This document shows, piece by piece, positions 34,100 to 45,529 of a stretch of 64,000 bases of DNA; the stretch's first letter is position 1, and every line of letters starts with the position of its first letter. The stretch is from NCBI GenBank assembly GCA_022496205.1, contig WTXD01000047.1, positions 62,001 to 126,000 of the forward strand, read 5' to 3'. Origin of the DNA: Gloeopeniophorella convolvens. Lineage: Eukaryota; Basidiomycota; Agaricomycetes; Russulales. Both the position numbers and the translations under genes were made by a program. Below the pieces are notes generated by a model, which saw only the letters and a program-made list of their open reading frames with translations, was not told where the DNA came from and made no database searches.

Positions 34100-35282
34100 A
34101 TGCACCGCCTCGCTCGCAGCCTCGCAGCAGCACGCCGCGTCCCCCGCGCGACACGGCTCGCCTCCGCCGCCGCCGCGTCGTCACGCGGCGTCCACGTCCG
34201 CGTGCCGCTGCCCTACAAAATCGAGGACGGCATGGGCGACTTTCTCCCCCCCGCCGCGCTCAAGCTCGTCGCGGAGGACTTCCAGCAGGGCCTCCTCGAC
34301 CGCCTCAACGAGCAGACAAAAGGTGCGCCTCCCCACCCTGCGCCGTTCTCTGGGGCGCGCATCCCGCTGACGCCCCCGGCGCGCGCAGGCACGCAGCTCG
34401 AGCATCTGAGCGTCGCACAGATCGTCATCTCGACCGCGCCGCACGCGAGCCAGACCCTCGCGTTCAACTACGCCAGCCTCGCGCTCAACAACAGCTTCTT
34501 CCTGCACCACCTCGTACGCCGCCCGCCCGCCCACCCGCTCTCTTGACTCTCGACTCACACCCCCGCAGAAAGCCCCGCCAGCAGGCAGAGCAGACCACGA
34601 AGCCGAGCTCGACGCGCCGCTCCCCACCGAGCGCACGCAGACGCTGCGCGGCGCGATCGCGACGTCCTTCGGCTCGCTGCAGGAGCTCAAGGACCACGTC
34701 GCCGCCGCCGCGCGCGGGCTCGCCGCCTCGGGCTTCGTCTGGCTCGTCACGGACGCGCACGGCCGCCTCGGCGTCGTCGCGACGCACGCCGCCGGCACGC
34801 TGCTCGCTGCCGACCGCCGGCAGGACGCCGTCGAGCTCGGCGGGGTGTACCAGCCCGCCGCTGCCACCGAGGCACACGGGAGCCTCGCGAGCGCACCACC
34901 CGCGTCGCCGGCCTCGGGGCTCGCGCCGCCCCCGCCGCGCGCGGGCCCACCCACCGGCGCCCGCGCGCTGTCGACGGCCGTGCGCACGGGCGCGCCGCGC
35001 GCCACGAACGTATGGGCGGAGCCGGGCACGGGCGCAGAGGATGCAGGGGTGCTGTTCGGCGCGGACGGCGGCGTGAAGCTCGACGAGCTGGGCCGCGCGC
35101 TGTACCCGCTGTTCTGCGTGAGCGTGCACGAGCACGCGTGGCTCGCGGCCGGGTACGGCGTCTGGGGCAAGGACGCGTACCTCGCGCGCTTCTGGAGCTG
35201 CCTCGACTGGGCCGCGGTGCGCGGGATGTATGCGCGGTACGGTGTGCCCCGCGCGGGCGGCACGGGCGTGAGCGCGTATTAG
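34100..35282 (+). CDS. RSM26: Mitochondrial small-subunit ribosomal protein with Fe/Mn-SOD fold (mS42/Rsm26-like)
   Basis: Model: join(34100..34322,34389..34513,34569..35282), 353 aa. The N-terminus is Arg/Ala-rich without acidic residues, as in a mitochondrial presequence, and is followed by VPLPYKIEDGMGDFLPP. The helical region LAFNYASLALNNSFFLHHL corresponds to the SOD N-terminal hairpin. The C-terminal part (FGSLQELKDHV, GFVWLVTD, then CVSVHEHAWLAAGYGVWGKDAYLARFWSCLDW) is a divergent Fe/Mn-SOD C-domain. It lacks a full metal-ligand set, as is typical of ribosomal mS42/mS43. Assignment to mS42 rather than mS43 is less certain. An Ala/Pro/Gly linker interrupts the domain at ~255-300. Confidence 0.85.
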
Positions 35283-35424
35283 AGGCGTTTTGTTGCTGTT
35301 TTAGTCGTTTGCTTAATGTCTGCATCGCATCTGCTCTTGCTTAATGATAGTGGCCCCTCGCTCCGCTCTCGCATAGCATTGCTTTTGCACCGCACACCCG
35401 CCTCTACCTAGTACTGGGTGCGCG

Positions 35425-37012
35425 CTAGCCGCCCTTCCACTCGACGCGCCACTCGACGCGCCCCTCCGCACGTCCGCGCACGCCCTTGTACGGCTTGTAC
35501 GTCTCCCCGGCCATCTTGAGCCCGTCCACCTTCAACGAACTATGCAGCGCGCCTGGCGGCAGCGTAAACGCAACCTGCACCGCGCGGGCGGGGCGTGCGC
35601 GCCCCGCGCCGGCGTGGACGAACGTGCCCTGGAGGCGCGGGCCCGCGCCCGACGTGGTCGTGGCGGGCGGCGTCCAGCGCAGCGTGTGCCGCGCGGGGAG
35701 GAACGCCCACGAGCCGCCGCCGGTGCACGACGCGCTGGTCGTGCCCGTACCGAGATCGAGCTCGAGCGCGAGCTCGGCAAGCGCGCGGCGCGGGGCGAGG
35801 CTCAAGTCGAACGTGCCTACGCACACACACATACACACACAGTCAGCAGCCCACGCGCAGAGATGGAAAAAGGGCGCGCACCGCCGTGCTCGGAGACGGA
35901 GAGGTCCGCGCGCAGCGTAAAGGGCACCTGCACCTGCGTCTGCGCGGCGGCCGCGGCGGTCAGCGGCGCAGCCGTGGTGGCGCCGGGCTTCGCCGCGGCG
36001 GGGTCGACGCGGTACTCCATGAGCGTGAAGCGCCCGTCGGGCGGGACGAAGGAGAGCGTCTTGGACTGCGCCCAGCGGCTGAGGCGTACGCACGCGTGGA
36101 ACGCGGGGTCCGCGATCGTGTGTGAGTTGGCGAGCGTCAGGAGGAGGTCCGGTGTCCCTGCGGTGCGCGCATGAGTGTGCGGAACGGAACGGCAGCGCGC
36201 GTGCGCACCTGAGAGCTTGCAGTTTGACTCGACGCGCCCGGCGATGCTGCCCGTGACGAGCGCGCCGCCCCTGCGCTGGTGCTCAGAAGGACGCGGTGGC
36301 CGGAGCGGGATGGCGCACGCACCTGCCCACAACGGCGCGGAGCGTCTCGACGAGGTCAAAGTAGATCTCGTTGGTGTTGTAGCGCACGCCGGCCTTGCGC
36401 CACGGGATCGGGCTCGCGAACGCGCCGAGCCCGTGCGCGGGCGCGCCCGGGAGGCCCGCGACGCCCGCGACGCCCGCGGCGGCGAGGACCTTGCTCGTGA
36501 GCGACGGCGGGAGGACGATGTCGCGCAGCGCGTTGGGCGCGGTCGTGAGCGGGTGGCCGCCCGTGTCGAGCGTCTCCTCGAGCAGCTGGTGCACGATGTC
36601 AAAGTGGTCGCGCAGCACGGGGGCGGTCGGCGTGCCGAGGTAGTCGGCGAGGATGTCGAGGAACGTGCGGAGGAAGGCGAACGCGTAGAGCGGGTCGACT
36701 GTGGGCGCGGGCGCGGGTGAGCGGGCGCGTATCTTCCGCGGGGGCATGCCGGGGGAATGACTCACGATCGCCGGAGATGGGGCAGAGGAAGGCGAGGGTG
36801 GGGTGCTGAACGTGGCAGAGTGCAGTTGGGGTGTCGGGGAGGGCGATGGGGAGGACGGGGTCGACGTCCTCGGGGCGGGGCGCCTTTGCGAGGGCGGCGT
36901 TGTAGGCGTCGATGTGGAGGAGCGGGTAGGCGGGCGGGTGGGACCGGAAGGCAGTCTGAACGATGGGTCGTCCGGAGGCGAGGTCAAGGATGATCAGCCC
37001 GTCGATTGCCAT
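35425..37012 (-). CDS. APM3: AP-3 adaptor complex subunit mu
   Basis: Model: complement(join(35425..35816,35882..36157,36209..36270,36323..36698,36766..37012)), 450 aa. The start MAIDGLIILDLASGRPIVQ opens the N-terminal longin-like domain, which continues to ~160. The mu-homology domain begins with NTNEIYFDLVETLRAVV and GALVTGSIAGRVESNCKLSG, followed by SFVPPDGRFTLMEYRV, the classic mu signature. The protein recognises YxxPhi sorting signals for AP-3 transport from Golgi/endosome to the vacuole. Ala/Gly-rich insertions make it slightly longer than usual. Confidence 0.93.
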
Positions 37013-37538
37013 CGGGGTGAAACGTCTCCGAGCACAACAGTGGTTGGGAGTGCTCGGTTGGGAAGCCCAAGGCAAGTGACCAGGCTGTGATGCGTCGATT
37101 ATCTCGCTGGATCTGATCCCGGATGAGAAAGCTACAAGCAGCACAAGACCAGGTTCGGAGCGAACAGCCGTCAAATACGCTGCGAGTCTCCAGCTGTAGC
37201 ACAGGCTATCCCAGAATTGACAAGAACGTGCCCGTCGCTGTCGACAATGACGGCGAGCGGTAGACACGAGCGACGCGGGCCGGTGTGATCTCGCTCTGGA
37301 GAGATTCAAATTCGCTGCCGTGAAGCAAGCCGTAATTGGAATAGTGTGGGGTAAATTTAGGGGGAGAGTGCCTAATACGGAGATGCGGGTATTGGGGAAT
37401 CGTGACAAGTGGTCGGGGAAACCGGACCATTCGGTCTGGATGACGTTGGGCCCGGATGAGGGCTAGTCGCCTCGATTCCACTTGTCTCGATTATCCTCTC
37501 TCTCTCTCCGCTCACAATCTCCTCTGGCCCCGCCCGCC
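37013..37538. promoter_or_regulatory. Divergent promoter region (APM3 / hexokinase)
   Basis: 526 bp between two divergent start codons. The hexokinase side ends in a pyrimidine-rich run (37490-37530), a common fungal core promoter feature. No clear TATA box. Confidence 0.5.
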
Positions 37539-39853
37539 ATGCCTATCACTGCCGCCCTCTCTGCCGCAGACGCTGGAAAAATCAATGCGCTCCTCGCTGA
37601 CATCGAGCAGCAGTTTACTCTCGACGAGGAAGCTCTCGTATCCATCACCGAGCACTTTCACGAACTGTTCAACGTCGGACTGAGCGAATACGGCCATCCG
37701 ATGGCTATGATGTGTGTGCCCGAGCTCGCCATCGCGTCTGCGACCTTGCTGACGCCAATCGCAGTCCTACCTTCGTCACCGGCGTCCCAAACGGCACAGA
37801 GACCGGGTAACCTCTCCTGCCTCGCCATTCGCCTTCGGGGTTTGCTGAGCGTCGGACCACAGCACATTCCTCGCCCTCGATCTCGGCGGCACCAATCTGT
37901 TAGTCCCGCTCTATTTTCTGCGCGCTCGACTGATTGCTGTGCAGGCGAGTGTGTCAGGTCGAGTTGTTCGGAGACAAGACCTTCAGCCTGAAGCAGCAAA
38001 AATATCGCGTCTCCGAGGCCCTCAAGACGGGCGAGGCAACAGTCTTGTTCGGTACGCGATCCCGCTCATGTGCTCCTGCCGCCTGCTGACGGTGCTCGCG
38101 ACCGAATTTCCTACCCCGCTCCTCCCCCATCTTGTCACGTGGACGTGCCCATGCATACCCCACTTGCCTCATGAACCCATCAACTGTCACCCCATCAATC
38201 CCTGCTGTCATCTGCGGCCTTGGCTTGGTTCTCTTTCCGGCCTCTCGCACCTATGTGCCCTCGGACACGCGCGCTTGATCGCTCATCCTGCCTTTTCCTG
38301 CACTTATGTTCCCTCGTGTCTATCGCGAACCGGACGGCGCTGACTATGCTTCCGACACTGCGCTGACGCATGTCGATGCTTCCACTACGGCGCTGACCCA
38401 ATCCATGCACCCACGGCCACCATAACTCCCCGTCGCGCGCCTACTCGCCGCACAGACTACCTCGCGGACTCTGTAGACGCGTTCCTGACATCTTCCGCGG
38501 GCTCACCGACGAATCCGCACCGACCCGGCGACCTGGACTACGACCCGCCTGCACTGCCGCTTGGGCTGACGTTCTCCTTCCCTGTCGAGCAGACCGCGCT
38601 CGACAAGGGGATCCTCCTCACGTGGACGAAGGGCTTCGCGGCCAAGAACGCCGTCAACAAGGACGTCGTGGGTTTGCTCCAGGACGCGTTCGATCGGAAG
38701 CATCTACACGTCAAATGTGTCGCGCTAGTCAACGATGTGAGTTCTACCCCTTTTTCGCGTCCCGATTACTGACAGGCGTGCAGACGGTCGGCGCAGCGCT
38801 TTCGCGCGCATACACGACAGGCGGATGCGTGCTCGGCGCGATCTTCGGGACGGGCACAAACGGCGCGTACCTCGAGCAAGTGTCGAACATCACCAAGCTG
38901 GGCAACGGCGCGGCCGCGGAGGCCGGCGGCGTGATGATGGTCAACACGGAATGGGGCGGGTTCGACAACGCGCGCCTCGCGCTGCCGACGACGCCGTTCG
39001 ACAACAAGCTCGACCGCGAGAGCATCAACCCGCGCTTCCAGGCGTACGAGAAGTTCATCTCGGGCATGTACCTCGGCGAGATCACGCGCAACGTGCTCCT
39101 CGCGCTCGTCGACGCCGCGCCGCACCCGATCCTCTTCGGCGGCCGCGCGACGGAGCGTCTCAACAAGCACTACGGGCTCGACACGGAGATGCTCTCGCTC
39201 ATCGAGAGTGCTTGGACAGCCAGCGATGACGGCGCGCCAGTCGACGACGCCGCGGACGCGCCCCTGCGCGACTTTTCCGCGCCCGCCGACGCGGATGCGG
39301 AGGCCGCGCTGCCCGCAGCGACGCGCCGCCGGCTCGAGGCGGTGCGCAGCGTTGTCGAGGAGCACCTCGGCTTCGAGCCGGGCGAGGTGTCGCTGCGCGA
39401 CGCGGCGCTCGTGCGCTGGGCGGCGGCGCTCGTCGTGCGGCGCGCGGCGCGGCTCAGCGCGTGCGCGGTCGCGACCGTCGCGCGGCAGATGGGCTACGTC
39501 GGCGCGTTTGGGCGCGGCGAGCGCGCGGCGGAGAGCGCGACGGGCATGCCGTACTCGATCGGCATCGACGGGAGGTGCGTGGCGCGCTAGAATGGGTTGG
39601 GTACGGCTGACGAGTGTGCGTCTGGCAGCTTGTACCAGCACTATCCGCGCTTCGAGGAGCGCTTGCGCGAGTCGTTGCGCTTGTTGGTGGGCGAGGAGGT
39701 CGAGCTGCACGTCGAGATGGGGCTCGCGAAGGACGGGAGCGGAGTCGGCGGTGCGTGGGCTACCCTCTCCCCTGCATTGTCGCGCATTGACCTGCGTCGC
39801 TTTTTGTAGCTGCCCTGTGCGCGCTGCAGGCGACAAAGCAGAACAAGCTGTAA
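37539..39853 (+). CDS. HXK: Hexokinase
   Basis: Model: join(37539..37711,37765..37806,37863..37898,37945..38051,38456..38736,38784..39574,39629..39750,39810..39853), 531 aa. Motifs in order are YGHPMAMIPTFVTGVPNG, the phosphate-1 loop LDLGGTNLRV, the sugar site LGLTFSFPVEQ with LLTWTKGF-AAKNAVNKDV, the adenosine-side GTGTNGAYLE, and GIDGSLYQHYP. The enzyme phosphorylates hexoses with ATP at the head of glycolysis. An acidic Ala/Asp-rich insertion (about 35 residues) follows the large-domain segment HYGLDTEMLSLIES. Intron 4 is 404 nt, far longer than the ~50-60 nt of the others. Confidence 0.95.
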
Positions 39854-40535
39854 CGGCCCCGCCAAAGGAAGCCGGCTCGCCCGTTCGTCGCTGTTGTATT
39901 CCTATTTATCCTAACACGGAGAGGCGCGCGGTGGGGTGCGCCGGTGGGGGTTGTTATTGGTACTTAAGACGCTACGACATATAGAGCTGCGCGGCGCATG
40001 TGTTGTGTCTGTTGTTGTATTAGCACGAACAAAGGGAGAGTAGAGGAAAGGCAGGCAGTTGTATCTAAGGGTGGGCGATAGACGATCTAGATTTGAGATG
40101 GACGAATGGCGTGTCGTTGTTGCGGGTGGCACGGATTCGGACCTCTGCACAATTGTGGCTAGCTCAGTGTGCACATCCACAACTGGTCCACCGGTGTCTG
40201 GCCCAGCCGCGGGCAAGATTGCGATGGTGGGCTGATATATCGTAGGGTGCGAGCCCCCGTCTCCTTGCCTGGAGCCACCCACCACCTACCCATTATCCGC
40301 ATCAGCCTTCTCGTCTCGTCCACATTCGACGCTTCGGCACCTCGCGTAGAAGCGGTTCACTGCGCAGCCACACAGCACACGCGACCTCGTCCACAGTACT
40401 AAATACCGTCCACCTACCACAGCTCTGTCGTTAAACACTGCCTGCGACGACACCTATAACAGCACCTGAACCTCACTCAGCATACTCTACACACACACCT
40501 ACACACCAACCCGCCTCGCGTACTCACTCGCCATC
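39854..40535. other. Intergenic spacer with promoter of the small TP-rich gene
   Basis: About 680 bp: hexokinase 3' UTR, then a CA-rich stretch (40400-40500, with CACACACACC) immediately before the next ATG, probably its core promoter and 5' UTR. No other gene is seen. Confidence 0.5.
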
Positions 40536-41047
40536 ATGTCGAACATGGCCCCCGCGTTCCCGGCTGCGCTCACGACCCCGCAACCGCGCCGCGTCTCCCT
40601 CCCCGCCTCCGCGCCACCCACCCCGCGCCCGGCACACTCAACGCCCGTCCCGCACGACCTGACCACACCCCGTGCCCGCGCACGCATCGCGCGTCTGCGC
40701 GCAAGCGAGGCCGCCGAGCGGTACGAGGACCAGGCCGCGCTGCTCATGACGCCCGTAAGCCGCGCCGTCCCTCCCTTCTCCGCCCTGATAGCGTGCTGAC
40801 GATGCGGCAGGCACAGTTCGCGGCGCTGCGGCGCTCGTTCGCCGGCGTGAAGACGGAGTTTGCGGACCTCGACGGCATGTCGTGGGCGCTGGCCCCGGGT
40901 GGGACGGTGCGCGGGGGCGGCGGGGCGCGCCGCGCGGCGGGGGACGAGCGGACTGTCAGGGCGGCTACATCGGGCGGCGTGCGGAGGCGGCGCCCGGTGA
41001 TGTCGTTGGGCGGGGCGGGGCGGCGGCCTGCGCGGCAGGTGGCATAA
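40536..41047 (+). CDS. Small Thr-Pro-rich protein, function unknown
   Basis: Model: join(40536..40754,40811..41047), 151 aa. The first half is disordered with repeated TP sites (LTTPQP, PPTPRP, STPVP, LTTPRARARI), which are possible proline-directed kinase sites. A probable amphipathic helix follows (LRASEAAERYEDQAALLMTPAQFAALRRSFAGVKTEF, split across the intron). The C-terminus is Arg/Gly-rich. The helix resembles short coiled-coil subunits of larger complexes, but no family is recognised. The intron is 56 nt, phase 0. Confidence 0.65.
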
Positions 41048-41738
41048 TCAGGGTGCGACATCTGACGCGGACGTTGTGTTTATTAGCTGGTTGTATGATG
41101 CTTTAAGTGTATGGGCGCGAGCTGGGCCGACGTGAGTCCGCTTGACGGTTGAGAGGGTCTTTCATATGTGCCAACGACATGATCTAGCGGCGTGCGCGCG
41201 TGACGGTCAGTCTCGGTCCAGCCCTCGGGCACAGTCAGCCTCAAACTTTGCTGCAGGGCCAGGACGCGCCATCGAGCGGGGGAGGCGCCGCGCATGCGCC
41301 CGCTGGCAGGACGCAAGTAGATCGTGGGCTGACTGGCGAGCTAGTGACGTTGCGGGGTTATGTCAAAGATGGGCAGGACGCCTCGCCTTGGCCGAGAAGG
41401 GCAGGTCAGCATCTGCATCGGATCCAGCGCGAGGCAAATATACATGGCACGCGCAAGGCTCGCGTTCAATTGAGAGAAACAGCATGCGCGACGTCGAGGG
41501 ATGCAGAGAGACATATGTAAGTAAGCACTACGTGGCAGAATGGGGGACGAGTTGAAGATGTAAGCGTGGAGACGAAGCGGGAAGAGAAGCCGATTAATTG
41601 AAGAGGAAATTTGAGCAATGTCGGAAGTCTCGATTTCTGGATCCATCAGCAGGTCGTATTCCTCGCCGCGCCCTGCGATATAAAGCCTGCCAGCCCCCGC
41701 TTTTCCTCTTCACACCCGTTTTCTCTCCCGCACCCACC
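41048..41738. other. Intergenic spacer upstream of GDP-L-fucose synthase
   Basis: About 690 bp without a supported gene. A CT-rich tract precedes the next ATG (41695-41735). Confidence 0.5.
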
Positions 41739-43097
41739 ATGCCCGACGTCATCCTCGTCACCGGCGGCCACGGCCTTGTCGGCAACGCCATCCGCCACGT
41801 CCTCGACGCAGAGCCGCCCAACTCGCGCTATGGCCGTCGCGACGGCGAGACCTGGATCTTCGCTACTTCTAAAGAGGCCGACCTGCGGTGCGTGCCCCCG
41901 CCTGCCTAAGTGCGCTCGCTGACGCCCGCACAGCGATGCCGCTGCAGCCAAGGCGCTGTTCGACAAGTACAAGCCGACGCACGTCATCCACCTTGCGGCC
42001 CTCGGTGCGTGCCACTCGCCGTACCGCGTCTCTCTGCTCGCGCATGCTCACCCTGCGCGTGCGCAGTGGGCGGCCTGTTCATGAATATGAAGTACAAGGT
42101 GCGCATGTATTCGGACGCGCGCACGGCGGCGATCTAACCCGTATGCGCGCGCCAGCTGTCAATGCTGCGCGACAACATCAACATCAACAGCAACGTGCTG
42201 CACACCTCGTACGAGACGCACGTGCAGAAGGTCGTCTCGTGCCTCTCGACGTGCGTCTTCCCGGACGGTATCGAGCCCCCGCTGCGCGAGGACAAGATCC
42301 ACCTCGGCCCGCCGCACGAGAGCAACTTTGGCTACGCGCACGCGAAGCGCCTCGTCGACATCGCGAACCACGCATACAAGGAGGAGTTTGGGTGCAACTT
42401 CACCGCCGCGATCCCGACGAACATCTATGGGCCATACGACAACTTGTGCGTGTTGTGCCTGCGCGTGTGCGCGTGTTGCTGATGATGCCGGCATGAATGC
42501 AGCGACCTTGAGGACTCGCACGTCATCCCCGGGCTCATCCACAAGTGCTACCTCGCGAAGAGTACGTCCGCGCGTCTTCGCGCCTTCTACCCTAGCTGAC
42601 ACGCGCGCGCAGAGAACGGTACGCCGTTCACGGTCGCGGGTACGGGCAAGCCGCTGCGGCAGTTCGTGTACTCGTACGACCTCGCCAAGATGTTTATCTG
42701 GCAGCTGCGCGAGTACAACGACGTCGAGCCGATTATCTTCTCCGTCGGCGAGGACGAGGACGTGAGCATCCGCTACGTCGCCGAGCAGATTGTCGCTGCC
42801 GTCGGTTTCACCGGCGAGGTCCGCGTGCGTCCCCGTTCCTTCCCTCCCTGCTTATTCTGCGGATCCGCGCGCTGATGGGCGAGGCAGTTCGACACGAGCA
42901 AGTCGGACGGGCAGTTCCGCAAGCCCGCGTCGAACGAAAAGTTGCTGCGGCTCGTGCGCGAGACGAGCAAGGACAACGAGGAGTTCAAGTTCACGCCGTT
43001 CGAGCGGGGGCTCAAGGAGACGGTGGACTGGTTCGTGAAGAACTACGACAATGCGCGGATCGGGCAGGTCAAGCGCGGGCAGGTCGGCACCGCGTGA
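41739..43097 (+). CDS. GDP-L-fucose synthase (GDP-4-keto-6-deoxymannose epimerase/reductase)
   Basis: Model: join(41739..41887,41934..42004,42067..42098,42156..42445,42503..42561,42613..42824,42888..43097), 340 aa. The Rossmann nucleotide loop is VTGGHGLVG near the N-terminus. [14 protein letters not shown], the SDR catalytic pattern [10 protein letters not shown] (Tyr-x3-Lys) and [11 protein letters not shown] follow, then [16 protein letters not shown], all diagnostic for the GMER/GFUS branch. The enzyme makes GDP-L-fucose from GDP-4-keto-6-deoxymannose, using NADPH. Exons 5-7 are duplicated as a fragment at 48281-49114. Confidence 0.95.
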
Positions 43098-43294
43098 GTT
43101 GGGTGTGACGGGGCCGGGACGTGCGTGGACTGGGTGGGCTGTACTTTGGAGTGTGTGGTGTGCTCGGACTGGAGTATGTAGATGTGCGGCACGCGGGGGT
43201 GTAGAGCAGTGAGGTAGAAAAATACAATCTACATTGTTTACTACAACGGTGTATATCTGGTGCCTTTGGTGCAGCAGAGGCATGATGCACGGTA
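42483..43294 (+). repeat. Source segment of the GDP-fucose synthase duplication
   Basis: From inside intron 4 (TGATGCCGG) through exons 5-7 and ~195 bp of 3' flank, this segment matches 48281-49114 closely, in introns as well as exons. Confidence 0.85.
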
Positions 43295-43517
43295 CGGCGG
43301 GAAGAGGTAGACGGCCTACAAGTTAACCTCCGCTACGAAGTCGTGTGCCTGTGCCACGATTCGGTTACTGCCGGACACCCTGGGAAAAAAGGGACAATCG
43401 AGCTCGTCCAACGCCACTTTTGGTCTTGCCGTTTTGCTGATCTGAGGCCCTTCAACTGCCCTTCACCGTCCAGATGTTCCTGCCTCCCCTATCTCGCCAA
43501 CGTCCAGCGTCGCAACG
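43098..43517. other. Intergenic spacer
   Basis: 420 bp: GDP-fucose synthase 3' UTR, then the promoter and 5' leader of the protease-like gene. The leader from ~43440 to 43510 is CT-rich. Confidence 0.5.
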
Positions 43518-45227
43518 ATGCTCTCCCAGCTCAGCGATACTACTGCCGTCGAACCGGACCTCGTTGCCCCCTTTGAGAAGGTCCACTTCTATCACGGCAT
43601 CTCCGACGTCCCTCCCGAGCTTCTCTTTCGGTCAGACCTCGAGACGAATCCCTTCGTTATCCCCAAGGACAGACACTCTGCTATCCCTGAGAAGACCGTC
43701 CACGGAGCGTTCGATGCAACCCTCACCCCCATCTGGCGCGGCACGGTTGCTCCTGGGATAGTCGCCTTGTTGAAGGAAAAGGAACGTGGCATTCGTCCCT
43801 CTACGCTCATGGCGGTACGCTTCTCCACCCCTGATGAAGACGGGCAGACCGTCTTCGGACCCATCGTCATGTGGATCTCTGTCCATCCCAATACCACCAC
43901 TGCCATAGCCTGCCGCGATGCTTCCCCCGCCATCCTCCGTCTTCTCGAGGTCCATGGAGTCAAGGGTGCAGTCGTCCACTGGTATGAAGGATCTGTCGAG
44001 CAGCTGTCGGGTCCGCCCATGATGCGCGTTGCTCACAACACCGACCCGACCTCCTACATCCGTCGAGCGTTGACGGCGGTGTTGGGTCTTCCTCTCGCCG
44101 CGGAGGAGATGGAGGACGACGATTCCCAGGGCTCCCTCGCGTTCTTCTTCCACGAGGGCGAGGATAAGAGGGGTGACCCCAGCGAGAAGGTCTTCGGCGT
44201 CACCAACAAACACGTCGCCCAAAAGGTTACCAATGTCGACTACGAGCTTGGACGCAGTGGCGCGACTAAGGCATACATTCGTGTTTGCGGCTCTCGTCGC
44301 TTCCAGGCCATGGTGAACGAGACGCGAGCTTTGATTATCAAGAAGGTCAGTGCCGCCAAGCGCTTGGCTGAGGAGATTGCAGAATTGGAAGCGAAGCCTA
44401 CCGCAGAGGACTCGGATCAGGCGGAGGACGACGCGTCTGCCTTGAAGAGGAAGAAGCGTGAGTTGGAGGACGTGAACGAGGACAACATCAAGCTCGAGAG
44501 GTTCCTCCAGGACCTCAATGCGAATTGGAGTGACGCTCTTCAACGAACCATCGGCTGGGTCGACTGGGCGCCCAAGATCCGCAACGATGTCGACTCCCGC
44601 GCGTATACTCTGGATATCGGCACCTTCGAGCTTGAGAAGTCCAAGTGGAAGAAGGAATTCAAGGGCAATTCCGTCTATCTCGGTGCGTTTTTTTTGGTTT
44701 ATCTCTCTTTCTATCTCGTCTGATGAAAATCACCTTCAGGAGGTAAATATTCTGATGACGACATCACCGCCATGTTTTATCCCAACGCCGCCAACCCGCC
44801 CTCGTTCAAGTACCCCAAGGATCATCTGTTCAGGATTCTGGGTTTTGTCACGGCCGAACGCCTGGCGAATCCAGATTTCTACGACGAGCAGGGGAATGCC
44901 GCGTTCATCGTCGCGAAGAACGGCCAATCCAGCGATCTCACCTTTGGACGGTACTCAGCCATGGAAGCCTACACCTGCGACGAGTTCGACCACGACTCAT
45001 GGGAAGTTGCCGTCTTTAATTACGACAGGAGGTCGGGTAACTTCTCAGCCAAGGGCGACTCGGGGTCGCTTATCTTCAACGCCGAGGGCAAAATGGTCGC
45101 CATCCTTCACTCCGGAATGCCCAGAGGATTCTCCAGCCACGTCACTTTCGCCACTCCTGCTCACTTCGTCATCGATCAGATCAAGCTTCGCTACCCCAAG
45201 GCTGATTTCGCCCGCCTCGAGTTCTAA
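43518..45227 (+). CDS. Trypsin-fold protease-like protein with inserted coiled coil, uncharacterised
   Basis: Model: join(43518..44682,44740..45227), 550 aa, no signal peptide. The C-terminal ~330 residues have the marks of a chymotrypsin-fold protease: His232 in GVTNKHVAQ, a candidate Asp366 in YTLDIGTFEL, the strand pair IVAKNGQSSDLTFG, and Ser496 in AKGDSGSLIF followed by GKMVAILHSG. Between His and Asp lies an inserted charged helix (~270-335, KKVSAAKRLAEEIAELE and KRKKRELEDVNEDNIKLERFL), predic­ted coiled coil. The N-terminal ~225 residues (PFEKVHFYHGISDVP, GPIVMWISVHP, VKGAVVHWYEGSVEQL) form an unrecognised domain. Substrate and activity are unknown; an intracellular regulatory or defence-type protease is one possibility. 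Confidence 0.85.
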
Positions 45228-45529
45228 ACACGAGCACAGCCTGGAATCGACTTTTGCCTCCCTCACGTGGTCGACGCTGGGGGGACCCACGCCTTTCTAC
45301 TTGACGGTCGTAAAATACGTGGATTGTATTTCGTGCCACGTTGGACTTACTCGCTCGTAATGAACGATCTGTTCTGTGTTTTCTTTCACAGAATCCAGAA
45401 GTAGCTGGTGCACCGCATCATACAAAGTGACCGCCGGTTCGAGCTCGCAATGTAAACAAGTTATAACCGGGCTCGCGCCATAAAGTCGCTATCTTACATG
45501 GGGAAGGGAAACGCACAGTAAGTTGAGTT
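45228..45529. other. Convergent spacer
   Basis: 3' UTRs of the protease-like gene and of P450 paralog 2. The right part (from ~45333) belongs to the P450 duplication unit. Confidence 0.5.
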
